From: Sphingobacteriales bacterium
GTDB taxonomy: Bacteria; Bacteroidota; Bacteroidia; Chitinophagales; UBA2359
Direction of reading: 5' to 3'
Assembly (NCBI GenBank): GCA_016700115.1
Contig: CP064999.1
Coordinates: forward strand, 1-64,000
Length of the DNA: 64,000 nucleotides
The stretch's first letter is position 1. The number at the start of each line of letters is the position of its first letter. Made by a program: the position numbers and the translations under genes. The notes under the pieces are model-generated. The model did no database searches. It was not told where the DNA came from and worked only from the letters and a program-made list of their open reading frames with translations. Shown piece by piece: positions 36,679 through 45,215 of this stretch.

Positions 36679-38208
36679 ATGTTTCATAACGATAAAGTCA
36701 TACTGCTTATTTTAGACGGTTGGGGGCATGGTTTAATCCCTGAAGTCAGTGCCATCGCACAAGCTGATACCCCGTTTATTGACAACTTGTACAAAACCTG
36801 TCCAAATGCCGAACTGATTACCCACGGACCGGCAGTCGGATTGCCTGAAGGTCAAATGGGAAATTCAGAAGTAGGTCATCTCAATATCGGTGCCGGAAGA
36901 ATAGTTTATCAGGAACTTCAGCGCATTCAGGCTGCCATTGATGACGGCTCTCTTGCCAACAACAAAGTGTTGAAAGCTGCCATGGACTATGCACTAAAAA
37001 AAAGCAAACCTATTCACCTCATCGGCTTAGTGTCTGACGGAGGCGTTCATTCGCATATCAACCACCTGAAAGGATTGTGCGATATTTTCAAACAAGGTCA
37101 AATCCCAAAAGTATTTATCCATGCTTTTACAGACGGTCGGGATGTTTCCCCCACCTCAGCAAAAGGCTATATCGAAGACCTTCAAGCTTATCTGCAACAT
37201 TCAGACGGGCAAATAGCCTCGATTGTCGGACGTTATTATGCCATGGACCGGGACAAACGTTGGGAGCGAATAAAAATAGCTTACGACCTGCTTACCCTGG
37301 GTTCGGGATTTCCGGCTCAAAACCTGACTGATGCTATTCAACAATCTTATGAACAGGGTATTACAGACGAATTTTTAAAACCCATCGTTGCCTTAGACGA
37401 AAACGGGCAACCTTTGGGCTGTATCAGGGAAGGAGATGTGGTAATCAGTTTTAATTTCAGAACCGACCGGTGCCGCGAAATTACCGCCGCATTAACCCAA
37501 CAGGATTTTCCGGAATTTGGAATGTACACTTTACCCCTGCACTATATCACCATGTCCCGGTATGATGACACCTTTACCGATATAGGCATTATCTTTGAAA
37601 AAGAACATCTGAATCATACCCTTGGCGAGGTATTATCGGAAAATGGTAAGCGTCAAATTCGGATTGCGGAAACCGAAAAATACCCTCATGTAACTTTTTT
37701 CTTCTCCGGCGGACGCGAAGCTCCGTTTGAGGGCGAAGAACGTATCATGATTCCTTCTCCCAAAGTGGCCACCTACGACCTGCAACCCGAAATGAGTGCT
37801 TTTGCCATTACGGATGCCATTCTCGAAAAAATTTCGGAAAAAAAGGCCGACTTTATTTGCCTGAACTTTGCAAATGCCGATATGGTCGGTCATACCGGTG
37901 TGTTTGCCGCAGCGGTCAGGGCGGTTGAAACCGTTGACAGTTGCACCAAACGTATTGTTGAAGCAGCTATGCAACATGGTTATGCTGTCGTGATCATTGC
38001 CGACCATGGCAACGCCGATATCATGATTGAACCTGACGGCACCCCCCATACTGCCCATACCACCAACCCGGTTCCCGTCTTTTTGGTGGGTAACCATGTT
38101 AAAGGCAGACTGAAGAACGGTAAACTTGCCGATATTGCACCCACTATTTTAACCATTATGCAACTGCCTATACCGCCGGAAATGACCGGGGAAGTGTTGC
38201 TTTTTTAG
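36679..38208 (+). CDS. gpmI: 2,3-bisphosphoglycerate-independent phosphoglycerate mutase
   Basis: 509 residues. It interconverts 3- and 2-phosphoglycerate in glycolysis using two Mn ions and a phosphoserine. The metal site begins VILLILDGWG (Asp13) and the phosphorylated Ser63 is in GQMGNSEVGHLNIGAGR. Also present: VSDGGVHSHINH, HAFTDGRDVSPTSA, FNFRTDRCREITAAL, FFFSGGREAPFEGEER, NFANADMVGHTG and IIADHGNADIM. I chose ATG 36679 because the longer frame includes the promoter element. Confidence 0.96.
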   Translation: MFHNDKVILLILDGWGHGLIPEVSAIAQADTPFIDNLYKTCPNAELITHGPAVGLPEGQMGNSEVGHLNIGAGRIVYQELQRIQAAIDDGSLANNKVLKAAMDYALKKSKPIHLIGLVSDGGVHSHINHLKGLCDIFKQGQIPKVFIHAFTDGRDVSPTSAKGYIEDLQAYLQHSDGQIASIVGRYYAMDRDKRWERIKIAYDLLTLGSGFPAQNLTDAIQQSYEQGITDEFLKPIVALDENGQPLGCIREGDVVISFNFRTDRCREITAALTQQDFPEFGMYTLPLHYITMSRYDDTFTDIGIIFEKEHLNHTLGEVLSENGKRQIRIAETEKYPHVTFFFSGGREAPFEGEERIMIPSPKVATYDLQPEMSAFAITDAILEKISEKKADFICLNFANADMVGHTGVFAAAVRAVETVDSCTKRIVEAAMQHGYAVVIIADHGNADIMIEPDGTPHTAHTTNPVPVFLVGNHVKGRLKNGKLADIAPTILTIMQLPIPPEMTGEVLLF

Positions 38209-38355
38209 TGGATAATGGTTAGTAGTTAAGTAATAAGTGGGTGGTCCCCCTCTTTAAAGAGTGATGTCGTTGGAATTGTGGGGTATTCTTTTTTGCTAAT
38301 TTGCGCATCTTTGCAGCCTTTCATCTGTTATCAGTAATCAAAATTAATAAATTCA

Positions 38356-38967
38356 TTGCGACCTGCTACCCCCATCATCTTTCCAGCGTTATTCCCGAAA
38401 ACAAGCTCTTTGTTTTTGGCAATCGGTTTATCACTGTTGATTTTAACCGGAGTTTCCGGCTGCCTTGGTTCGTCAAACGAGACTGACCTTATCAGTAAAA
38501 GAACCCCGTACTTTAACCTTGAAACTTATTTTACTTCCGAAATTGACCGGCTGTCGAAACAGAAGACAACGCTTGACAAAAAGGCTTCGTTGAATGGTAA
38601 AACCGAAAATCAAACCCTGCAAAGCGTTGACTGGGAAAAAGAGCTGGCAATTTTTTCATTGTCAGATATCAATAAACCTGCATGGCGGGATAAATACGCT
38701 GCCGATACTTCTGTTCAAGGGCAACAAACCACGGTTACCTATACCGCTACAGATACAGAAATGCGCACCCAGTCTATTAATCTCGTTTTTGACCATAACA
38801 CAACAACCCCTAAATCCATCACCATTTTCAATCATGCCGACAATTTTGTTTACCAGCTTTCAGAAAACCTGACCTATCAAAGCAATTCCGGCTACCAAAT
38901 ACAAACCACCCAAAAAGTCATCCTCATGTCTCCGCAAACTTTTAATATTGAGGCAAGGTTTAAGTAG
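38356..38967 (+). CDS. Lipoprotein of unknown function
   Basis: 203 residues from a TTG start; no ATG or GTG gives a full signal. The hydrophobic stretch SLFLAIGLSLLILTGVSGC has a lipobox, with Cys at about residue 36. The mature part starts with a helical region (YFTSEIDRLSKQKTTLDKK) and then a beta-rich domain (TTVTYTATDTEMRTQSINLVF...YQIQTTQKVILMSPQ). No family is recognised. It is 65 bases before uvrC, in the same direction. Confidence 0.75.
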   Translation: MRPATPIIFPALFPKTSSLFLAIGLSLLILTGVSGCLGSSNETDLISKRTPYFNLETYFTSEIDRLSKQKTTLDKKASLNGKTENQTLQSVDWEKELAIFSLSDINKPAWRDKYAADTSVQGQQTTVTYTATDTEMRTQSINLVFDHNTTTPKSITIFNHADNFVYQLSENLTYQSNSGYQIQTTQKVILMSPQTFNIEARFK

Positions 38968-39032
38968 GCCTGCATGGTTAATTTTTTGCCTCTAAAGCCT
39001 TATGTCTAACTTTTTAAACCGCAAAACAAGAT

Positions 39033-40844
39033 TTGACTACTTCAGAGCGCATAAAAACCGAAATTTTACCCACGATCCCCAACAACCCGGGTATCTATAA
39101 ATACTTTGATGAGGAGGGAACAATATTATATGTCGGTAAAGCCAAAGACCTGCGCAAACGGGTAAGCAGTTATTTTGTCAAGGCGCATGAAAATGGTAAA
39201 ACCCGGATTTTGGTCGGTAAAATTGCCAGAATAGAATTTACCGTAGTCGAATCTGAACAAGATGCCCTTTTGCTGGAAAATGTATTGATAAAAGAGCTGC
39301 AACCCCGTTACAATATTCTGCTCAAAGACGATAAAACCTACCCCTATATCTGTGTTAAAAAAGAGCCGTTTCCCAGGGTTTTCCTCACAAGACAGCTTGA
39401 AAAAGACGGGGCTGAATACTTTGGACCATATCCCTCTGTTGTTCAGGCGCGCAACATCATTGAAATGGTGCATCATTTGTTCCAGCTTCGCACCTGTGCT
39501 TTGTCACTAACTGCCAAAAACATCGCTGAAAACAGGTTTAAGGTTTGTTTAGAGTTTCATTTGGGCAATTGTAAAGGCCCTTGTGAAGGCAAACAGCCGG
39601 CAGATGAATACAATGAAAACATCCGCCAGATCCGCAAAATCCTGAAAGGCAATATTGCTTCGGTGATTAAGTTTTTAAAAGACAAAATGCTGGAATATGC
39701 CGAATCGTTTGATTTTGAAAAGGCGCAAGCAGTTAAAATAAAACTCGACAGCCTGCAACACTACCAAAGCAAATCCATGGTGGTAAATCCCGCGATCAAC
39801 GATGTGGATGTATTTAATATTGAAGAAAATGAAAAACGCGCTTATATCAGTTTTTTCAAGGTGGTCAATGGCTCCATTATTCAAACCAAAGTGATAGAAC
39901 TGGTAAAAAAATTGGACGAAACACCCGAAGAACTGCTCACCTTTGGAATAGCAGAAATGAGGCATCAATTTAACAGCAACTCCAATGAACTCATCCTGCC
40001 CTTTGACCCGGATTATCCCGACAAAAGTCTTAAAATTACGATTCCTCAAATCGGCGACAAGCGCAAACTCTTAGAACTCGCCAAAAAAAATGCCTTTTAC
40101 TACCGCAAACAATTTGAAATTAAAGACCGGCAACGAAAACGACCGGAAGAGCAGCGATTTGAAGTGCTCAACCAACTTAAAAAAGACCTCCGGTTGACCG
40201 AATTACCTCAACATATAGAGTGCTTTGACAATTCAAACCTTGGAGGCAGTTTTCCGGTTGCTTCTATGGTCGTTTTCAAAGACGGCAAGCCGGCAAACAA
40301 AGAATACCGGCACTATAAGATCAAAACCGTAGAAGGTCCCAATGATTTTGCTTCGATGACCGAAATTGTGCGCCGGCGATACAAAAGGCTGATAGAAGAA
40401 CATAAAACGCTCCCGCAACTCATAGTAATAGACGGGGGCAAAGGGCAACTGAGTGCAGCAGTCGAAAGTCTTCGGGAGGTAGGGATTTATGAGAAAGTAG
40501 CGGTGGTAGGTATTGCCAAAAAATTAGAAGAAATCTATGTGCCAAACGACTCCTACCCTCTCCATATTGACAAGCGTTCACCAAGCCTGAAACTCATTCA
40601 GCATATCCGCAACGAAGCACACCGGTTTGCCATCACCTTCCACCGGCAGTTGCGGGCCAAAGGCACCTTCCAATCCGGTTTGGAAAACATTCCCGGCATT
40701 GGCGCTAAAACCACCGAAAAACTGCTCACAAATTTTAAGTCTATCGAAAACATCAAAAAAGCCGGAGACGAAGATTTGAAAAAAATTTTGAACATCAAAC
40801 AAATTCAAGCCCTGAAAGTCTATTTTGATGCTATGGACGAATAA
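39033..40844 (+). CDS. uvrC: Excinuclease ABC subunit C
   Basis: 603 residues. UvrC makes both incisions in nucleotide excision repair. Domains in order: GIY-YIG nuclease (PNNPGIYKYFDEEGTILYVGKAKDLR, residues 17-45; quoted in part), a Cys-rich segment (CALSLTAKN...VCLEFHLGNCKGPCEG), UvrB-interacting UVR helix (AESFDFEKAQAVKIKLDSL, about 215-235), an RNase-H-like 5' nuclease (IECFDNSNLGGS, IVIDGGKGQLSAA, HRFAITFHR) and a C-terminal helix-hairpin-helix (NIPGIGAKTTEKLLTNFKS). The start is TTG at 39033, giving MTTSERIKTEIL. Confidence 0.95.
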   Translation: MTTSERIKTEILPTIPNNPGIYKYFDEEGTILYVGKAKDLRKRVSSYFVKAHENGKTRILVGKIARIEFTVVESEQDALLLENVLIKELQPRYNILLKDDKTYPYICVKKEPFPRVFLTRQLEKDGAEYFGPYPSVVQARNIIEMVHHLFQLRTCALSLTAKNIAENRFKVCLEFHLGNCKGPCEGKQPADEYNENIRQIRKILKGNIASVIKFLKDKMLEYAESFDFEKAQAVKIKLDSLQHYQSKSMVVNPAINDVDVFNIEENEKRAYISFFKVVNGSIIQTKVIELVKKLDETPEELLTFGIAEMRHQFNSNSNELILPFDPDYPDKSLKITIPQIGDKRKLLELAKKNAFYYRKQFEIKDRQRKRPEEQRFEVLNQLKKDLRLTELPQHIECFDNSNLGGSFPVASMVVFKDGKPANKEYRHYKIKTVEGPNDFASMTEIVRRRYKRLIEEHKTLPQLIVIDGGKGQLSAAVESLREVGIYEKVAVVGIAKKLEEIYVPNDSYPLHIDKRSPSLKLIQHIRNEAHRFAITFHRQLRAKGTFQSGLENIPGIGAKTTEKLLTNFKSIENIKKAGDEDLKKILNIKQIQALKVYFDAMDE

Positions 40845-41175
40845 AGATTTGGGTTAAGGTCAGAAACTCCATGAAATTAAAACTACGCAGGTAGTGTAAA
40901 AAAGCTAAATTGAGTGTGGTATTTTAGACAAAACTAAAATTCGTTCTGAACACGTTCAATGTTCCAAAAGCTGACAGGTTTCACGCTCTCTTAACCAACC
41001 ACATGACTTCCGTCGGATTGTCTGAAAACTATCAAAACAACGGCAAGTTAACCCTGCCAATACATAAAAAACCCTCTTTGTCGCTGCCTTTCCGACAAAG
41101 AGGGAGGTGTTTAAGGGTTCATGGTTTCAACCCTGCCTTAATTTACTCAAAAAATGAAAAGATTGGAGTGGTTTT
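40845..41175. other. Convergent intergenic region
   Basis: No gene between uvrC (plus) and the first alpha-oxoamine synthase (minus). It holds the terminator at 41072-41104, which serves both. The short plus-strand frame from 41003 is an artefact that spans the hairpin. Confidence 0.55.
41072..41104. terminator. Bidirectional hairpin terminator
   Basis: A perfect 12-bp stem, CCCTCTTTGTCG / CGACAAAGAGGG, with a nine-base loop, lies between convergent genes. The A run before it gives the minus-strand transcript a U tail. Confidence 0.8.
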
Positions 41176-42558
41176 TCATGCCGGCATTAAGTGATGATGA
41201 TATGAAGGTTGGTGTTTAAATTGGATTTGGTTGATTATTTGGAGTTGGGATCCAATTTTTTCAATTTGTTGAAGGGCGTAGTCGAGTTGTTGTTTGTTAA
41301 GTCCGGCAGTGATGGTTATTCTCAGGCGGGTCAGTTTTTTAGGAACAGCAGGGTAAGGCACAGCATTGACCAAAATTCCTGCCTGATGCAGTAGTTGGGT
41401 CATCAATTTAACTTTATAATCGTTGCCGATAATGAGCGGAATAATGGCGGTTTGAGTATGCCCGACATTGAAGCCCATCATTTGCATTTCAGTTCTGAAG
41501 TAGGTGATGTTTTGGTGAAGTTGTTCGATGATATGAGGTTCCCGGTCTAAGATGTTGAGTGCTTCTAAAATTCCTGCCATTACAGGAACTGCGGGAGTAG
41601 TAGAAAACATGTAAGCACGGCTGGCAATCTGAAGATAGTCTATCAGATCAGCTTTTCCTGCAATAAAACCACCCACTGCTCCAAGTGCTTTGCTGAAAGT
41701 ACCCGAAATCAGATCTACTTTTCCGGTCAGCCCGAAGTGGTCGGCAGTTCCTCTGCCATTTTTACCAATGACCCCGGTAGCATGAGCATCATCCACCATC
41801 ACCCATGCCCCATTTTGATGAGCTATGTCAATAATTTGGTCTAAATGGGCAATATCGCCATCCATAGAATACACCCCATCAATAATGACAAGTTTGTTTT
41901 TATGTTTGGCAGCTTTTTGCAGGGCGATACTGAGCGATTGCATATCGTTGTGCTTAAAGTAGTAGCGGTTGGTATTGGTACATCCATCCATCAGACTGGC
42001 GTGGGCATACATATCACAAATAGCAGCATCTTTTTCTGTTAGCAAAGCGCGAATAGTGCTGAAATTTGCTCCATATCCGGATGAAAACAACATGGCTTTT
42101 TCTGTTCCTTTGAATTGTGCAATTTTTTGTTCTAATTGGCTGTGCAATGGGGTCGTACCGGTAAACATGGGCGTACTTCCTGAACCTAACCCGTACTGAT
42201 AAAGGCTTTTGGCTGCGGCAGCTATGATTTGCAGATGTTGCGAAAAGTTGAGGTAATCGTTGGAAGACAGATTGAGCATGGGGGTCTCATCGGCATAGTT
42301 ATCGGGTTTAACCTCTGACATCACCTTACAACCGGTATTTAACACCCGTTTGTAGGAATAGTGCCCGCAGTTGTGAATATCGGTCAGGTAACTGCACAAA
42401 ATATCAATGCGTTGTTGCAGGTTCAGGTACTGCAATTTGTGGTCGTGCAAGGTTTCGAATAATGAGTATTCTTTGCTGCAAATTGAGCCGTGTGGACTGA
42501 GTTGGAAAGCAAGGGTTTGTTCCTTGCCGGATTCGTCTGTGTAAAGATAGGTTTTCAT
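41176..42558 (-). CDS. Alpha-oxoamine synthase family PLP enzyme, copy A
   Basis: 460 residues. Members condense an amino acid with an acyl-CoA: 2-amino-3-ketobutyrate ligase, 8-amino-7-oxononanoate synthase, serine palmitoyltransferase and the sulfonolipid enzyme. The core has NLSSNDYLNFSQH, YGLGSGSTPMFTGTT, SSGYGANFSTI, VDDAHATGVIG (Asp257, His259) and the PLP Lys290 in SGTFSKALGAVGGF. An extra N-terminal segment of about 90 residues precedes the core and is shared with copy B. Copy B lies 102 bases upstream on the same strand, about 70 per cent identical by eye. The acyl and amino acid substrates cannot be told from sequence. No lipid genes are next to it. Confidence 0.88.
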   Translation of the reverse strand: MKTYLYTDESGKEQTLAFQLSPHGSICSKEYSLFETLHDHKLQYLNLQQRIDILCSYLTDIHNCGHYSYKRVLNTGCKVMSEVKPDNYADETPMLNLSSNDYLNFSQHLQIIAAAAKSLYQYGLGSGSTPMFTGTTPLHSQLEQKIAQFKGTEKAMLFSSGYGANFSTIRALLTEKDAAICDMYAHASLMDGCTNTNRYYFKHNDMQSLSIALQKAAKHKNKLVIIDGVYSMDGDIAHLDQIIDIAHQNGAWVMVDDAHATGVIGKNGRGTADHFGLTGKVDLISGTFSKALGAVGGFIAGKADLIDYLQIASRAYMFSTTPAVPVMAGILEALNILDREPHIIEQLHQNITYFRTEMQMMGFNVGHTQTAIIPLIIGNDYKVKLMTQLLHQAGILVNAVPYPAVPKKLTRLRITITAGLNKQQLDYALQQIEKIGSQLQIINQIQFKHQPSYHHHLMPA

Positions 42559-42660
42559 TTTTTTAGTGATGAGTTATGAAATATGAAGTAAATCGAACTG
42601 GGTAGCACAAATTTTTTTTGAATGGTCGCCATCTTCAATACTGTATCAAAAAGCAGATCC

Positions 42661-44049
42661 TTATGCGAAAGCAAGTTGGTCTTGCTGAATTTTGTTTTGT
42701 TGTTGGGTGAATAGATAAGTATTGTTGATGATCTGGAGGTCAGATGCTATTCTTTCTATTTCCTGTAGTGCATAGTCGAGTTGGTATCTTGCGAGGCCGG
42801 CAGTAAGTGTCAGACGAACACGGGTCAGTTTTTTGGGAACTGCGGGATAGGGAACGGCATTGACGAGTATTCCTGCTTGTTCTAAACGGTAGGTCATTTC
42901 TTTAACCTTGTAATCGTTGCCGATAATGAGAGGAAGGATGGCAGTCCGGGAGTTGCCTATGTTAAAACCCATACTTAGCAGTTGAGTGCGGCAATAGTTG
43001 ATGTTTTGATGAAGTTGTCTGATCCTGTAAGGCTCCTGGTCTAAAATGTTAAAGGCCTCAATGACCCCGGCCATCACCGGAACAGCCGGAGCTGTTGAAA
43101 ACATATAGGCACGACAAGCAATTCGGAGGTAGGCTATCAGTGCTTTGCTTCCGGCGACAAAACCACCGACAGCACCCAAAGCTTTGCTGAAAGTACCGGA
43201 AATCAAATCTACTTTTCCGGTCAGCCCGAAGTGGTCGGCAGTTCCTCTGCCATTTTTACCAATGACCCCGGTAGCATGAGCATCATCCACCATCACCCAG
43301 GCACCGTAGTTGCGGGCAGTTTGAATGATTTGTTCCAGCGGCGCAATATCTCCATCCATCGAATAAACCCCATCAATAATCACAAGTTTGTTTTTGTATT
43401 TGCTTGCTTTTTGGAGAGCCTGTGCAAGCGAGTCAATATCGTTGTGTCTGAAATAAAACTTGTTGGTATTTGTACATCCATCCATCAGGCTTGCATGGGC
43501 ATACATATCGCAAATAGCAGCATCGTTGTTGGTAAGCAGTGCCCGGATTGTGCCGAAGTTTGCTCCATAACCCGAAGAAAACAGCATGGCATCCTCTGTA
43601 CCTTTAAACTGAGCAATTTTTTGTTCCAATTGACGGTGCACATTCGTAGTTCCGGTAAACATTGGAGAACTTCCCGAGCCTAACCCATAGTGTTGAACCG
43701 CAAGGGTAACAGCATCTTTTACCTGCTGATGTTGCGACAAATTTAGGTAGTCATTGGAAGACAGGTTAATCATGACTTTTTCTTCCATAGTTCCGGATTC
43801 CATGATTTTGGTGGTTGTTTTGCAACCCGATTGTACCTGTCGTCTGAACGAATAATGGTTGGTAGTTTTAGCATCGGTGATATAACTGTTCAAAATCTCG
43901 ATGCGCTGCTCAAAACTAAGCTGATGCAATTGTTGGTCATATAAGGTTTCGAGCAAGGAATATTCCTTACTGTCAATCTGACCATGATGGCTAAGTTTGA
44001 AACTGATTGATTGGTTTCCGGTTTCGTCTGTGAAGTTGAAGTTTTTCAT
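42661..44049 (-). CDS. Alpha-oxoamine synthase family PLP enzyme, copy B
   Basis: 462 residues, tandem paralogue of copy A. It has the same N-terminal extension (KEYSLLETLYDQQLHQLSFE) and the same PLP core: YGLGSGSSPMFTGTT, MVDDAHATGVIGKNGRG and SGTFSKALGAVGGFVAG. The C-terminus differs more (YLFTQQQNKIQQDQLAFA). A 93-bp block around the PLP-binding residues is identical at DNA level with copy A, while flanking DNA differs. The two may act as a heterodimer, as do eukaryotic serine palmitoyltransferase subunits, but both copies keep the PLP lysine, so both should be active. It is probably co-transcribed with copy A. Confidence 0.88.
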   Translation of the reverse strand: MKNFNFTDETGNQSISFKLSHHGQIDSKEYSLLETLYDQQLHQLSFEQRIEILNSYITDAKTTNHYSFRRQVQSGCKTTTKIMESGTMEEKVMINLSSNDYLNLSQHQQVKDAVTLAVQHYGLGSGSSPMFTGTTNVHRQLEQKIAQFKGTEDAMLFSSGYGANFGTIRALLTNNDAAICDMYAHASLMDGCTNTNKFYFRHNDIDSLAQALQKASKYKNKLVIIDGVYSMDGDIAPLEQIIQTARNYGAWVMVDDAHATGVIGKNGRGTADHFGLTGKVDLISGTFSKALGAVGGFVAGSKALIAYLRIACRAYMFSTAPAVPVMAGVIEAFNILDQEPYRIRQLHQNINYCRTQLLSMGFNIGNSRTAILPLIIGNDYKVKEMTYRLEQAGILVNAVPYPAVPKKLTRVRLTLTAGLARYQLDYALQEIERIASDLQIINNTYLFTQQQNKIQQDQLAFA

Positions 44050-44279
44050 GTTTTAGTTTTTTAGTTTTGGTTTTGGTTTTTAGTTATGGTTAGTGAATAG
44101 TGAATTTTGAATGGCGAATGTTGAATGTTGAAGTGTGAATTCACCCCTTTAACGCGTTATTGCGGACTTGCTCGCAATCTCCAACCTCTTGTACAATATC
44201 TTGTAAAGCAATTTCAAGAGCAATCATACACTTTTCACCAAAAATGCTAACCCTATACGTCTTATGCCTTATGCCTAAC

Positions 44280-45146
44280 TCAATACCTTACCTGTGGCAC
44301 TCCGATTTTACTGGCATTGGGTTGGTAAAGGTTAAAGTCGGCTACGGTTACTTGTTTGTCAAGGTTGGCATCGGCATCAGTATATTGGTTGATGGCGGAA
44401 ACTTCGGCAGCGTAGAAGTTGAAATCGGCAACGGTGATGGCACCGTCTGCGTTGAAGTCTCCGGCAAAAAGGACGAAAACTTCATCATTCAATTGTTTTA
44501 ATTGATTCGGTCCATAAGCCTGATAAGAACTGATAGAAAAATCATATAGTCCGTTATATGGAAAAGTGATGTATTCATCGCTCAGGATTGCCAGATGGTT
44601 GCGGTGGCGGATAACAAAGTGATAGGGAGTTCCCGCTTTGAGGTTGTCAAATTTAATTCCGGGATTTCCGTCAATGTCCTGAACAGTTCCATCCGACATC
44701 AAGAATGCTGCTGCTTGTTCTACTATCTCAGGATTATTGATTCCATTTCTAACTTCTACCAATATCCAATCGGTTACATTCGCAGGAATTGAGGTTATTT
44801 TTTCAGCACCCTGATAGTTCCACGGAGCGGTGTTGTAGGGTTGGTGCAATGGCATTACACTCGTTCCGTTTTGCAGATGTGTGGTCATCGCATTTCCTAT
44901 ATAAGGGCCTTCCAGAAATAACTTGATTTGTAGCGGGTTTCTGTAAACCTGATGAAAACCCTGAGTTAGGGTTTTACCCCCGGAAGTCAGAGTGGTGCTG
45001 ACAGGTTCGGCTATGGTATAAGCAATAGAGCCTGTGTTGGTTTGGTAAAATGTGCCCCCGTTTGCAATGACCTGATTACTGATAGATTGAGCGTTGATAT
45101 AGATGGAGAAAAGAAAAAACAGGAGTGTGACGTGCAGATGTTTCAT
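44280..45146 (-). CDS. Secreted protein with dockerin-like RY-ending C-terminal module
   Basis: 288 residues. Signal peptide MKHLHVTLLFFLFSIYINAQ, then a short segment (NQVIANGGTFYQTNTGSIAYTI, with TLTQGFHQVY) often seen in T9SS-dependent proteins. The rest is a 215-residue module: IKLFLEGPYIGNAM, VTDWILVEVRN, FVIRHRNHLAILS and two DxNxDG-type loops (AGDFNADGAITVADF, ADANLDKQVTVADF), ending IGVPQVRY. The same module ends the large protein at 7536-10929. I chose ATG 45146 because the signal peptide starts there. Downstream of the S74 surface protein by 69 bases on the same strand. Confidence 0.82.
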   Translation of the reverse strand: MKHLHVTLLFFLFSIYINAQSISNQVIANGGTFYQTNTGSIAYTIAEPVSTTLTSGGKTLTQGFHQVYRNPLQIKLFLEGPYIGNAMTTHLQNGTSVMPLHQPYNTAPWNYQGAEKITSIPANVTDWILVEVRNGINNPEIVEQAAAFLMSDGTVQDIDGNPGIKFDNLKAGTPYHFVIRHRNHLAILSDEYITFPYNGLYDFSISSYQAYGPNQLKQLNDEVFVLFAGDFNADGAITVADFNFYAAEVSAINQYTDADANLDKQVTVADFNLYQPNASKIGVPQVRY

Positions 45147-45215
45147 GTATATTAGAATGAAAACAGGGTTAAGAAAATTGGGTTTTAACATGGCTTTCAG
45201 GTTAATAGCGTTTGG

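Noticed and set aside
41003..41194. 63-codon plus-strand frame
   Set aside because: Spans the bidirectional terminator between convergent genes.
41176..44049. Biotin operon (bioF pair)
   Set aside because: Both proteins carry a long N-terminal extension and no other bio gene is adjacent, so BioF cannot be claimed.
44160..44501. 113-codon plus-strand frame
   Set aside because: Antisense to the calcium-loop repeats of the RY-module protein; Val/Gly-rich translation is the shadow of that repeat.
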